Below are positions 1-8,155 of a stretch of DNA of 64,000 bases, in pieces. This stretch comes from Vibrio sp. RE88 (lineage in GTDB: Bacteria > Pseudomonadota > Gammaproteobacteria > Enterobacterales > Vibrionaceae): positions 558,001-622,000 of the forward strand of contig NZ_VTYQ01000001.1 of assembly GCF_013113835.1 (NCBI RefSeq), read 5' to 3'. Under the pieces are notes generated by a model. It was not told the origin of the DNA. It worked only from the letters and a program-made list of their open reading frames with translations, and searched no databases. Each line of letters begins with the position of its first letter. Positions within the stretch are counted from its first letter, which is position 1. Made by a program: the position numbers and the translations under genes.

Positions 1-2
1 CT

Positions 3-803
3 GTAATTGGCATTGTGTCTCTGGCGGTTATCGCCTATTTCATCGTTAAAGAATCTATTCCAGCCTTCCAAGAAGCCGGTGTGACTGGCATCGTGCTTGG
101 TCAGGACTGGTTGCCGCCAGCGCTATACGGCGTTGCAACAATGATTGTTGCTTCTATCGTGTCGACGTTCGGTGCGGTTATTGTTGGCGTTCCTGTTGGT
201 GTTCTGACGGCGATTTTTATTGCTGAAATCGCACCGAAGCGCTTAGCGGATGTGATTCGTCCAGCCGTTGAGTTGCTGGCGGGTATTCCATCAGTGGTTT
301 ATGGTTTCTTTGGACTGGTAATCATTGTTCCTTTGATTCAGAACGTCTTTGATGTTCCGGCAGGTAACACGATTCTAGCGGGTATCATTGTACTGGGTGT
401 GATGATTCTTCCGACCGTTATTACCGTTTCAGAAACCTCAATTCGCGCGGTACCTCGTACTTACAAAGAGGGCTCTTTGGCTCTTGGCGCATCCAAAATC
501 TTTACCATCTTTAAGTTGCTCGTTCCAGCAGCACGTTCCGGCATTATGACGGGTGTTATTCTCGGTATTGGCCGAGCTTTGGGTGAGACGATGGCCATCA
601 TCATGGTAATGGGTAATGCCCCTGCGATGCCACAAGGCATCTTAGATTCGGCTCGTACTCTAACGGCAAACATCGCCATTGAAATGTCTTACGCAAGCGG
701 TGTTCACGCTAACGCACTCTACGCAACAGGTGTTGTTCTACTGGTGTTTATCATGATGCTTAACGCAGCATTGCTTTATTTGAATCGCGAGAAAGCGAAG
801 TAA
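3..803 (+). CDS. pstC: Phosphate ABC transporter permease PstC (5' end outside window)
   Basis: Inner-membrane permease half of the high-affinity PstSCAB phosphate importer. The reading frame is open from the first bases of the window with no convincing start, and the visible 266 codons fall short of the roughly 300 usual for PstC, so the N-terminus lies upstream. Several hydrophobic segments are visible, and the cytoplasmic loop that contacts the ATPase is clear around 'EGSLALGASKIF', followed by 'GIGRALGETMA'. The stop is 21 bases before the pstA start chosen here, so the two are co-transcribed. PstS is expected just upstream, outside the window. A GTG at position 15 could be mistaken for a start, but the protein similarity continues through it. 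Confidence 0.93.
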   Translation, partial: VIGIVSLAVIAYFIVKESIPAFQEAGVTGIVLGQDWLPPALYGVATMIVASIVSTFGAVIVGVPVGVLTAIFIAEIAPKRLADVIRPAVELLAGIPSVVYGFFGLVIIVPLIQNVFDVPAGNTILAGIIVLGVMILPTVITVSETSIRAVPRTYKEGSLALGASKIFTIFKLLVPAARSGIMTGVILGIGRALGETMAIIMVMGNAPAMPQGILDSARTLTANIAIEMSYASGVHANALYATGVVLLVFIMMLNAALLYLNREKAK

Positions 804-824
804 AGCAGGTTAAAGGTGACTATT

Positions 825-1688
825 ATGGATCGCGCAAAACTTAAAAAAGCACGCCAGTTTAAAGACAACATCTTTAACGGCTTTATCTGGGCTGCCGCTG
901 CGCTGACGGTTGGCTTTTTGTTCTGGATTATCTGGTACATTTTGTCGAACGGTTTACAGCACGTAGACTGGAACTTCATCACGGACAACTACACTCGTAC
1001 TGGCGAAGAACACGGTATCTTCCCAATGATTGTAGCGACGGTTTACATGGTAATCGCGTCAATCGCGGTTGCAGCGCCACTGGGTATCATGACGGCAATT
1101 TATTTGACCGAATACGCCAAAGTGGGCAGTAAACTCGTAAAAGTTATCCGATTCTGTACTGAATCATTGGCGGGTATCCCGTCGATTATTTTCGGTCTGT
1201 TCGGTATGACTTTCTTCGTGGCAATTCTTGGTCTTGGCTTCTCGATTTTATCGGGTGCACTAACACTGAGTATTCTGATTCTGCCAGTTATCATCCGTAC
1301 TACGGAAGAAGCACTGATGGCAGTACCACAAACGTTTCGTGAAGGCTCATATGGTTTGGGTGCTTCAAAAATCTACACTATCTGGCGTTTGATATTGCCT
1401 AGTGCAATGCCAGGTATCTTAACCTCGGTCATTCTAAGTATTGGTCGTGTAATTGGTGAATCGGCTCCTGTATTCCTGACAGCGGGCATGGTGGCACGTA
1501 TTCCTGACTCGCTTCTCGATTCAGGTCGTACGTTGACCGTTCACCTTTATAAGCTGACTACAGAGCTGTTCACTATTGAAGAGTGGAATCAAGCTTATGG
1601 TACAGCAACCGTGCTGATTGTCGTTGTTCTCTTGATCAACATGATCACTAAGTTAATTGCAAGTCGCATCAACACAGCAAGCTACTAA
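825..1688 (+). CDS. pstA: Phosphate ABC transporter permease PstA
   Basis: Second membrane subunit of the phosphate importer, pairing with PstC to form the channel. It is 287 residues with an N-terminal transmembrane segment, further hydrophobic helices and the ATPase-contact loop 'EGSYGLGASKIYTIWRL'. I chose the ATG at 825 because AAAGGTG lies six bases upstream; a GTG at 816 in the same frame would add three residues and cannot be excluded. The gene follows pstC closely and precedes pstB by 57 bases. Phosphate starvation control through PhoB is known for the family, but the relevant promoter would lie upstream of the window. Confidence 0.94.
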   Translation: MDRAKLKKARQFKDNIFNGFIWAAAALTVGFLFWIIWYILSNGLQHVDWNFITDNYTRTGEEHGIFPMIVATVYMVIASIAVAAPLGIMTAIYLTEYAKVGSKLVKVIRFCTESLAGIPSIIFGLFGMTFFVAILGLGFSILSGALTLSILILPVIIRTTEEALMAVPQTFREGSYGLGASKIYTIWRLILPSAMPGILTSVILSIGRVIGESAPVFLTAGMVARIPDSLLDSGRTLTVHLYKLTTELFTIEEWNQAYGTATVLIVVVLLINMITKLIASRINTASY

Positions 1689-1745
1689 CAAGCGACATTA
1701 CTGATTAAGCACTAACACGAATTTTAGATTTAAGAGATTGAGAAC

Positions 1746-2495
1746 ATGAACAAATTTGATATTGAAAACCTAGATCTGTTTTACGGCGAAAACCAAGCCC
1801 TGAAATCCATTAACTTACCGATTCCTGTCCGCCAAGTTACTGCGCTAATTGGCCCGTCAGGTTGTGGTAAGTCCACACTACTTCGTTGTCTTAACCGCAT
1901 GAATGACCTGATTGAAGGCGTGAAGATCACGGGTAAGCTGGATATGGACGGCACAAACATTTACGGCAACATTGATGTTGCTGACCTGCGTATCAAAGTC
2001 GGTATGGTTTTCCAAAAGCCAAACCCATTCCCAATGAGCATTTACGAAAACGTGGCGTACGGCCTACGTGCTCAAGGCATCAAGGATAAAAAACACATTG
2101 ATGACGTAGTTGAGCGCTCTTTGCGTGGTGCTGCGCTTTGGGATGAAGTCAAAGACCGTTTGAAGTCACACGCATTTGGTCTTTCTGGTGGTCAGCAGCA
2201 GCGTTTGTGTATCGCTCGTACGATCGCGATGGAACCAGACGTCATCTTGATGGATGAACCAACGTCTGCCCTTGACCCAATTGCGACGCACAAAATTGAA
2301 GAGTTGATGGAAGAGCTCAAGAAAAACTACACCATTGTTATCGTGACTCACTCCATGCAGCAAGCTCGTCGTATCTCAGACCGTACGGCTTTCTTCCTGA
2401 TGGGAGAGCTAGTGGAGCACGATGACACTCAGGTTATCTTTAGCGAACCAAAAGATGACCGCACCAAGGGATACGTAAATGGTGATTTTGGTTAA
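1746..2495 (+). CDS. pstB: Phosphate ABC transporter ATP-binding protein PstB
   Basis: Cytoplasmic ATPase that powers phosphate uptake through PstC/PstA. It has the usual length for PstB (249 residues). Walker A is GPSGCGKST at residues 36-44, the ABC signature is 'LSGGQQQR' near residue 147 and Walker B with the switch region is '[13 protein letters not shown]'. The ATG is preceded by GAGATTGAGAAC, a modest ribosome-binding site. It is the last gene of the operon: an intrinsic terminator follows about 50 bases after the stop and no phoU is present, unlike E. coli, where phoU follows pstB. Confidence 0.96.
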   Translation: MNKFDIENLDLFYGENQALKSINLPIPVRQVTALIGPSGCGKSTLLRCLNRMNDLIEGVKITGKLDMDGTNIYGNIDVADLRIKVGMVFQKPNPFPMSIYENVAYGLRAQGIKDKKHIDDVVERSLRGAALWDEVKDRLKSHAFGLSGGQQQRLCIARTIAMEPDVILMDEPTSALDPIATHKIEELMEELKKNYTIVIVTHSMQQARRISDRTAFFLMGELVEHDDTQVIFSEPKDDRTKGYVNGDFG

Positions 2496-2548
2496 TCACC
2501 CAACCGTTTTACTGGCATTATCACTATAACAATAAGCGATGGTACTTT

Positions 2549-2573
2549 GCCCCTCTTCTAGAGGGGCTTTTTT
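2549..2573 (+). terminator. Intrinsic terminator of the pst operon
   Basis: Stem GCCCCTC / GAGGGGC with a five-base loop, followed by six T. It lies 53 bases after the pstB stop. Confidence 0.9.
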
Positions 2574-2596
2574 ATGTCTCCATGTTGGGGCTATCG

Positions 2597-3727
2597 CTAG
2601 TGCCTTTTGAGGCTGTAGACGTTGTCGTCACCGCTTTTGGTAGAGAACTTCTTTTGATACATACTCTGATCGGCAATGGAAATCAGTTGGTTAAGGCTGG
2701 TGGCGTCGTGTGGATAGGTCGCGATCCCTAAGCTCGTGGAAAGGTACACCTTCTGATTCTGAATGGTAATGCTGTCGTCAAAGCAGCGATTAATGGACTC
2801 CGACAGTTGCTTAATGGTGGCTTCATCTGCTGAATTGGTGAGCACGGCGAATTCATCACCACCAATCCGGAATACAGACAGGTTGTGACGGCTCATTAAT
2901 TCGACCAAACGTGCAGAAACGATCCTCAAAGCGAGGTCACCTGCTTGGTGGCCATGAGAATCATTAATTTTTTTGAAGCCGTTGAGGTCGAGTAAAATCA
3001 ACGAGAATTCGATCGCCTGCTCAATGTTATCAGTAAGTTGACGCATAAAGGCTAAGCGATTGGGAATGCCTGTCAGAGAGTCGGTCAGTGACGCTTGCTT
3101 ATGAAATAGCGCTTCTTTATGAATGATATAACTGACGACACCAACACAAGCAAACAATAGCATCATCAAGACAAACTGAGCTTGTGTCAGGGCCTGCGCC
3201 AATTTCATTTGAGACTCATAAAGTGGGCTTTTAATGCGGAAATTAGTGTTAACATATTGAATCATGGCCATATATTGTTGCTCAAAGTCGTGACTTAGTT
3301 TTAACTCTGGATCGCCACTTTCTTCGAATTGCTCTAATTTGGGCTCTAAAGCTTGGAATTGATGAAAGAGTGAATTAAAAAATGATTGCGCTCCGGGCAA
3401 GGAGATAAATGATTCTGTTTCACGGTTATTGATCAGAAGATCAAATCGGCTCCATGTAAGCTCATACTTCAAAATTACGTTATCTATATAGCTATCATCT
3501 TTTTCAGCAAGCAGGGTAAGGGATTTTAGCTCGGAAAACTCTTTGGTTAGTTGGAACAAGAACCAAGTAGCTTGATTCTGTTGTTCACTGTAGGAATGGG
3601 CGAGATCACGTGTAGCAGAGAGAAAGTACAAGTTTGCCACAATGAGTATCGCGGAGAGAAAGATCAGTAATACTTTCGCTCTAGATAAAACCTGATTAAA
3701 TCCGCGAACTCTAGTTGGTATTCTCAT
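2597..3727 (-). CDS. Membrane-anchored diguanylate cyclase (GGDEF)
   Basis: Predicted to make cyclic di-GMP from two GTP. A transmembrane helix at about residues 17-37 and a second at about 180-200 ('FVLMMLLFACVGVVSYII') enclose a mostly helical periplasmic sensor of about 140 residues. A GGDEF domain fills the C-terminal half, with the intact active-site motif in 'FRIGGDEFAVL'. The allosteric inhibitory RxxD motif is not present at its usual place (RHNL instead), so product inhibition may be absent. The start overlaps the end of the upstream small periplasmic protein gene by 17 bases, which implies translational coupling and a shared function. Confidence 0.88.
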   Translation of the reverse strand: MRIPTRVRGFNQVLSRAKVLLIFLSAILIVANLYFLSATRDLAHSYSEQQNQATWFLFQLTKEFSELKSLTLLAEKDDSYIDNVILKYELTWSRFDLLINNRETESFISLPGAQSFFNSLFHQFQALEPKLEQFEESGDPELKLSHDFEQQYMAMIQYVNTNFRIKSPLYESQMKLAQALTQAQFVLMMLLFACVGVVSYIIHKEALFHKQASLTDSLTGIPNRLAFMRQLTDNIEQAIEFSLILLDLNGFKKINDSHGHQAGDLALRIVSARLVELMSRHNLSVFRIGGDEFAVLTNSADEATIKQLSESINRCFDDSITIQNQKVYLSTSLGIATYPHDATSLNQLISIADQSMYQKKFSTKSGDDNVYSLKRH

Positions 3728-4193
3728 TGTTCTTTTGATAAATCACTATTTCGTCAATTTGCCACACCATCTGAGAATGAAAAACGGTGTTATCAATCTC
3801 AGGATATTTATCTAAATTAAAGACCAGCCAATATGGCCCTTTATTTCGCACTTTCATTTTCTTGCCATTCATCTTGTAAGCGACAATAGGATCATATTTG
3901 AGGATGTTTTCTATTGTTGTACTGGCGGCGTAATCATTCAGAGCAATGAATGAAACCGCGAGCGTGTCTTCAATACCAAGCTGCTTCAACAGGTCAGAGA
4001 CTCTAAAGCCCGTAAATTGATTGGCTTCTGGATACCACGGAAGTTGGGTTGTGAAGGAGGTTGGGGGGTATTGGGAAACCAATTGGTCATAAACCAAAGT
4101 CTTAGGCTGTTGGTTTTCCATACGAACGACCAACTCTGCACTGAACAAGGGCGTGCTAAACAGAAGCACAAAGGCGATAACGACACCTCTCAT
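3711..4193 (-). CDS. Small periplasmic protein, oxidoreductase molybdopterin-binding-like
   Basis: A 160-residue exported protein. The N-terminus is a signal peptide with a likely cleavage after 'TPLFSA'. The mature part resembles the small Sulfite-oxidase-type molybdopterin-binding fold often annotated in Vibrio next to GGDEF genes ('FTGFRVSDLLKQLGI', 'VAYKMNGKKMKVRNKGPYWLVF'). I see no cysteine suitable as a molybdenum ligand, so it probably does not carry the cofactor and may instead be a ligand-binding or sensor partner. The gene is first in a two-gene operon and overlaps the diguanylate cyclase by 17 bases, suggesting that it modulates the cyclase's periplasmic domain. That role is inference. 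Confidence 0.72.
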   Translation of the reverse strand: MRGVVIAFVLLFSTPLFSAELVVRMENQQPKTLVYDQLVSQYPPTSFTTQLPWYPEANQFTGFRVSDLLKQLGIEDTLAVSFIALNDYAASTTIENILKYDPIVAYKMNGKKMKVRNKGPYWLVFNLDKYPEIDNTVFHSQMVWQIDEIVIYQKNNENTN

Positions 4194-4420
4194 AGAACTT
4201 CCTTAAATACGGTAGTTAATTAGTAAGTATTATGTCATTAAGTATATGTTCAGATATTAGTCATGGAAATTAATTTACCAACTAAGTCGGTACACCAGGA
4301 TTAACCCTTTGAACTAACTGCGTTTAGTCTAAAGATTGAGATGAAGAAGGTGAGTTGGGAGGGACTGCCGAATGGCAACTATCGCGACCGTTTCTTTGGA
4401 GTATGTAATGGATCGCGAAT

Positions 4421-4444
4421 AAAAAGCCCGGCATGATGCCGGGC
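4421..4444 (-). terminator. Intrinsic terminator downstream of sstT
   Basis: Read on the minus strand, GCCCGGCAT and its near-complement form a GC-rich hairpin (4426-4444) followed by five T (4421-4425). It lies 30 bases after the sstT stop. Confidence 0.85.
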
Positions 4445-4474
4445 TCCAATATGTGAGTGTGTAAACGAAGAGGG

Positions 4475-5692
4475 TTAAGCGTTCTGCTTTTGCTTCGCTT
4501 TACATACTGCTGCGGTGAAAACAACGTCTGTCGAGCTGTTCAGCGCAGTTTCTGCTGAGTCTTGTACCACACCGATGATAAAGCCTACAGCAACAACCTG
4601 CATTGCGATTTCATTCGGGATACCAAACAAACCACAAGCCAATGGGATTAGCAGTAGTGAGCCACCTGCAACACCAGAAGCACCACATGCAGAAACAGCA
4701 GCAACGATACTTAGAAGTAGCGCTGTCAGAATATCGACTTCAATGCCCATTGTGTGGACAGCTGCCAGTGTCAGTGTGGTGATCGTGATTGCAGCGCCTG
4801 CCATGTTGATGGTCGCGCCTAGCGGGATGGACACAGAGTACGTATCTTCGTCAAGCTTTAGCTTCTCACACAGTGCCATGTTGACTGGGATGTTTGCCGC
4901 GCTTGAACGTGTGAAGAAAGCCGTTACGCCACTTTCACGTAGACATTGGAATACTAGTGGGTAAGGGTTTTCACCAGTTTTGACCAAAACAATGATAGGG
5001 TTAACGACTAGTGCAATGAACAGCATTGAGCTTAGCAGAACACCTAGGAGCTGCGCGTAACCCGCTAGAGCATCGAAACCCGTTATTGCTAGCGTTGAAG
5101 ACACGAGGCCGAAAATGCCAAACGGTGCCAGACGGATAATAAAGCGAACAATTTGAGAGACACCGTGGCTCAGATCTTCAAATACGGCTTTAGTTGTGCC
5201 TGATGCATGGTGAAGCGCAAGGCCCAAACCAATTGCCCATGCCAGAATACCAATATAGTTAGCGTTCATTAGTGCACTCACTGGGTTATCAACGATCTTG
5301 AACAGCAGGGTGTTCATGACTTCGCCGATACCTTGAGGTGGGGTCGCACCTTCAGCACCAGAAACCAGTGTCAATGTGGTCGGGAACATGAAGCTAAGTA
5401 CGACTGCGGTTAATGCCGCGGTCAGAGTACCGAAAAGATACAGAACCACGATTGGACGCATGTAGGTGTGCTGGTTTTTCTTCTGATTAGCAATCGATGC
5501 TGCAACCAGAATAAAAACAAGAATAGGGGCGACGGCCTTCAATGCGCCGACAAATAAACTTCCGAGTAAACCAACACTTTGTGCGTATTCTGGAGATACA
5601 GTTGCCAAGCCTACACCGAGAACGATACCGGCTAGGATTTGTAATACCAGATTTCCGCGAGCAAAGCGGGCAAAGATAGAGTTGTGTTGCAT
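4475..5692 (-). CDS. sstT: Serine/threonine:Na+ symporter SstT
   Basis: Inner-membrane sodium-driven importer of serine and threonine, a member of the dicarboxylate/amino acid:cation symporter family. It has 405 residues, the family's usual size. About eight hydrophobic helices are visible; the conserved C-terminal transport core includes '[21 protein letters not shown]', '[13 protein letters not shown]' and '[16 protein letters not shown]'. It stands alone on the minus strand with its own terminator. The 208 bases upstream are AT-rich and contain only the rsgA-type terminator and presumably the sstT promoter. Annotation is by direct recognition of the family and I consider alternatives unlikely. 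Confidence 0.95.
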   Translation of the reverse strand: MQHNSIFARFARGNLVLQILAGIVLGVGLATVSPEYAQSVGLLGSLFVGALKAVAPILVFILVAASIANQKKNQHTYMRPIVVLYLFGTLTAALTAVVLSFMFPTTLTLVSGAEGATPPQGIGEVMNTLLFKIVDNPVSALMNANYIGILAWAIGLGLALHHASGTTKAVFEDLSHGVSQIVRFIIRLAPFGIFGLVSSTLAITGFDALAGYAQLLGVLLSSMLFIALVVNPIIVLVKTGENPYPLVFQCLRESGVTAFFTRSSAANIPVNMALCEKLKLDEDTYSVSIPLGATINMAGAAITITTLTLAAVHTMGIEVDILTALLLSIVAAVSACGASGVAGGSLLLIPLACGLFGIPNEIAMQVVAVGFIIGVVQDSAETALNSSTDVVFTAAVCKAKQKQNA

Positions 5693-5870
5693 AGTTATCC
5701 CTGCAATGAATTGTTTTATAAACTTCTAGTAATTTCAGTTATTGATAACTGAGTGGGACAATACTAGCGTGTTGATATAATGTGTCTAGAATTAATTGAT
5801 TTTTAGCATGATAATTTATTGAAAATGTTAAAATGTGAATATTGTGTTATTTATGTTGTCAGTATTGTAC

Positions 5871-5896
5871 AAAAAAAGGGGCGTTTAGCCCCTTTT
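5871..5896 (-). terminator. Intrinsic terminator downstream of the RsgA paralogue
   Basis: On the minus strand AAAAGGGGC / GCCCCTTTT forms a hairpin with a five-base loop, followed by a run of T (5871-5877 read as T on the minus strand). Stem sides with A/T runs mean it could work both ways. Confidence 0.85.
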
Positions 5897-5900
5897 AAAT

Positions 5901-6956
5901 TTACAAACTTTGTTTGCGACTTCGACTGGCAGTTTGGATGTTCCTGTACATCTTCGTCTGCTGCTTATAGGAAGCACGGCGTTCAGCTAAAGTAGCACTG
6001 TTTCTTTGCTGTTCGCGCATTAACTTCAGATAATTATTCAGCCTTCGCTGTTCCAATTGCCCTGTTTCTATTGCGTTTACTACCGCGCAGCCAGGCTCAC
6101 TGTCGTGTTGGCAGTCGGAAAACCGACATTTTTCTGCTAGCGCTTCGATATCTGAAAAGGTTTCTGCCACACCATCCGCGCAGTCAAACAATTGCAATTC
6201 TCTCATTCCAGGCGTGTCAATTAAGACACCACCAGTTGGGAGGAAGTGCATGGAACGGCCAGTGGTTGTGTGTCGTCCCTTACTGTCACTTTCTCGAATG
6301 CCACCAGTTAACTGAACAGATTCGCCCAGTAAGCCATTGACTAGCGTCGACTTTCCGACACCAGATGAGCCCATGAAAGCGACAGTGGATCCTGACTTGC
6401 ACCAACTGCTTAGCGATGTGTACTGCTCTCCATCTAAGGCATTGAGCATTTCCACCATAAGCAAAGGGTCGAGTTGTTGCACTTGTTGACGTTTCTCGTC
6501 TGCATCAGTGACTAGGTCTGCTTTCGTTAACACGATGACAGGCTCGACTTCGGCTTCGTTTGCAGTGGCCAGATAGCGTTCAATACGGCTTAAATTGAAG
6601 TCATCATTAAGCGCACAAACAATAAACAAAGTGGAGACGTTTGCGGCAATCAGTTGTTCCGCGACTTTACTGCCAGCTGCTTTACGAGCAAACAGAGATT
6701 GGCGATCCAACAAACGCTCAAAGCCACCTTGCTGGTTTAACAAAAGCCAGTCACCGACAGTCATCATAGGCAGTGATTTATGGATAGCTAAGGTCATTTC
6801 ACCAGCTTCGCTGAGCAGTTTGTATCCACTTCTATGATGCTCTACTACGCGTGCAATGCGGCTGTGTTCAAGCTCTTCAAGTGTCAGTTGTTGTTGAAAT
6901 AAGTTGTTCCAGCCAAGTTGAGGTAAATTCAACGGCTGCTTGGGAATGATATTCAT
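5901..6956 (-). CDS. rsgA: Ribosome small-subunit-dependent GTPase A paralogue (RsgA/YjeQ family)
   Basis: Circularly permuted GTPase that acts in late maturation of the 30S subunit. Order of elements in the 351 residues: N-terminal OB-fold region; G4 as 'VLTKADL'; G1 as [10 protein letters not shown]3 as 'DTPGM'; then a C-terminal zinc knuckle C-x4-C-x-H-x5-C ('[14 protein letters not shown]') and a basic tail ending 'RSRKQSL'. All catalytic motifs are present, so it should be active. Its lone position, with an unusual leader, suggests it is an extra copy: the housekeeping rsgA of gammaproteobacteria normally sits next to orn or psd, and neither is here. The leader (6957-7170) carries a short ORF and several hairpins, which points to ribosome-mediated regulation. 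Confidence 0.88.
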   Translation of the reverse strand: MNIIPKQPLNLPQLGWNNLFQQQLTLEELEHSRIARVVEHHRSGYKLLSEAGEMTLAIHKSLPMMTVGDWLLLNQQGGFERLLDRQSLFARKAAGSKVAEQLIAANVSTLFIVCALNDDFNLSRIERYLATANEAEVEPVIVLTKADLVTDADEKRQQVQQLDPLLMVEMLNALDGEQYTSLSSWCKSGSTVAFMGSSGVGKSTLVNGLLGESVQLTGGIRESDSKGRHTTTGRSMHFLPTGGVLIDTPGMRELQLFDCADGVAETFSDIEALAEKCRFSDCQHDSEPGCAVVNAIETGQLEQRRLNNYLKLMREQQRNSATLAERRASYKQQTKMYRNIQTASRSRKQSL

Positions 6957-7069
6957 TGTGTACCCCAGACGTGCAGAAGGGTTTCTGCATTAATTTGTCA
7001 GCTAGGGTCATGAGACCCCGGTATGATTACACCGGGCAAAGAGAAGGGAAGTCTGTAACCTATTGTTAC
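6957..7069 (-). promoter_or_regulatory. Structured 5' leader of the RsgA paralogue (candidate attenuator)
   Basis: Between the upstream ORF and rsgA four perfect hairpins follow one another on the transcript: GTAAC/GTTAC directly after the uORF stop (7055-7069); CCCGGT/ACCGGG (7017-7036); GGGTC/GACCC (7005-7018), which shares bases with the previous one and so competes with it; and TGCAGAA/TTCTGCA (6972-6989), just upstream of the TGGGGT ribosome-binding site of rsgA. A CCCGG inside the uORF can pair with the CCGGG of the second hairpin. Mutually exclusive pairings next to a short translated ORF are the hallmark of attenuation; the mechanism here is inference. Confidence 0.6.
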
Positions 7070-7117
7070 TTAGCTGTTCTTCACTAATTCTGCCGGGTGG
7101 GTTCTTGCTACAATCAT
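7070..7117 (-). CDS. 15-residue upstream ORF (leader peptide) of the RsgA paralogue
   Basis: ATG preceded by TTAGGAGGATACG, an almost perfect ribosome-binding site with ideal spacing, and encoding MIVARTHPAELVKNS followed by TAA. The ribosome-binding site is much better than that of the downstream rsgA. No residue is over-represented, so amino-acid starvation sensing is unlikely; stalling by the nascent peptide, by an inhibitor or by a ribosome defect fits better. The ORF is too short for family assignment. I do not recognise the peptide. Confidence 0.65.
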   Translation of the reverse strand: MIVARTHPAELVKNS

Positions 7118-7152
7118 CGTATCCTCCTAAATTTATCTGTTCGATTTTGTGG

Positions 7153-7181
7153 TGAGTTTAACCAAACTCAGCCGAATTATA
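7153..7181 (-). promoter_or_regulatory. Predicted -10 element and adjacent inverted repeat for the rsgA leader
   Basis: TATAAT on the minus strand at 7176-7181; a start site would fall near 7169. Right there lies a perfect inverted repeat, TGAGTTT-AACC-AAACTCA (7153-7170). It could be a 5'-terminal stabilising hairpin of the transcript or an operator overlapping the start site. No good -35 is visible. Confidence 0.5.
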
Positions 7182-7321
7182 ATCGCGATTGTTCTCCTAA
7201 TCGACTCTTTTTTAAGCGTAATATAAATTGATGTAAATCTAATGTTAACTTTTCTTGCCGATACCGAGTGATTGCTTATAAACTGTATATGTGAGTTGGT
7301 TTATATGGACACAGTAGAATA

Positions 7322-8101
7322 ATGACTGAAGCGACACAAAGCGAGACAGCGGAAGTGATCGAGCTATCTTCCGCTGAAGCTGCCCAGACTAAAGAAGCTC
7401 CCAAACCGCCCTCAGATAACATCAAATATGGCGAGGATGCTTTCAGTGATGTTAAGCCGTTGAGTGAAGTTGCTTTCTTGATCACCACTCCGACAGGAAA
7501 AAACCTAAAGGGCAAAACCAAGTATATTGGTCTCCACTCAAACAACCTTATGCTGTTAGAGATGCCCAAGGTATCTCCTAAAGAAGTTGCCGTATTTTTT
7601 CAGCGTGGTTATGCGATTAAAGCGTGTGTCATTTCTGAGGCTGGTGAAGGCGCGAGAATTTACTTTAAGAGTAAGCTGGAATACGTGATTGAGGCGGGGG
7701 GGAACAGTTTGTTCCTTATTACTCTACCTGCTGCGACTCAGGTTGCCGCAGGGTTGAGAGAAAGTGCTCGATTAGAGTTAGCGTTAGAAGGGATACTGGC
7801 ACCACAATCTCATCACTTTAAGTGTCAGATTCGAGACATCTCAAGCAATGGTTGTTTGATTGTTGTTGATCGCAACCTGATCAATCATAAAGTGGGTGAT
7901 CTTATCTCGTTAAGTATTCAAGATACGGAAAGCGATAAAGTCGCAGAGCCTCAAGTACTTGAAGCTGTGGTCAGAAACGTGAAAATGACCAGCCGCTACT
8001 GCAAATTTGGCGTGCAGTTTGAAACAAGTAGCCTCGAACCTGTAGCAAGCTTGATTGAAGGGCTCAATTTCTGCCAGATGAGCCAAAAATTTACGCTTTA
8101 G
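7322..8101 (+). CDS. PilZ-domain cyclic di-GMP receptor protein
   Basis: 259 residues. The C-terminal half is a PilZ domain with both nucleotide-binding elements: R-x3-R in 'LRESARLELAL' and D-x-S-x2-G in 'IRDISSNGCLIV'. The N-terminal part after an Ala/Glu/Ser-rich start is a YcgR-N-like beta region ('TPTGKNLKGKTKYIGLHSNN'). No membrane segment is seen, so it is cytoplasmic. A second protein of the same architecture is encoded at 18874-19611, with matching N-terminal blocks. The likely role is to couple cyclic di-GMP to motility or surface behaviour. The start is an ATG with a weak ribosome-binding site. Confidence 0.85.
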   Translation: MTEATQSETAEVIELSSAEAAQTKEAPKPPSDNIKYGEDAFSDVKPLSEVAFLITTPTGKNLKGKTKYIGLHSNNLMLLEMPKVSPKEVAVFFQRGYAIKACVISEAGEGARIYFKSKLEYVIEAGGNSLFLITLPAATQVAAGLRESARLELALEGILAPQSHHFKCQIRDISSNGCLIVVDRNLINHKVGDLISLSIQDTESDKVAEPQVLEAVVRNVKMTSRYCKFGVQFETSSLEPVASLIEGLNFCQMSQKFTL

Positions 8102-8120
8102 TAAAATCCTTTGAAGAAGG

Positions 8121-8149
8121 GGGCGTCTTTTCACTAGACGCCCTTTTTT
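8121..8149 (+). terminator. Intrinsic terminator after the PilZ gene
   Basis: GGGCGTCT / AGACGCCC with a seven-base loop and six T following. Confidence 0.9.
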
Positions 8150-8155
8150 GTTGTG

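Noticed and set aside
4515..4964. 149-codon plus-strand open frame opposite sstT
   Set aside because: Antisense to a clearly conserved symporter gene, low-complexity Ala/Thr/Ser composition, no start signals.
7017..7036. CCCGGT/ACCGGG hairpin as an intrinsic terminator ahead of rsgA
   Set aside because: No T run follows on the minus strand; more likely part of the leader's alternative structures.
7257..7264. GCCGATAC as a sigma-28 -10 upstream of the PilZ gene
   Set aside because: No TAAA-type -35 at the right distance (nearest gives 19 bases) and two weak positions.
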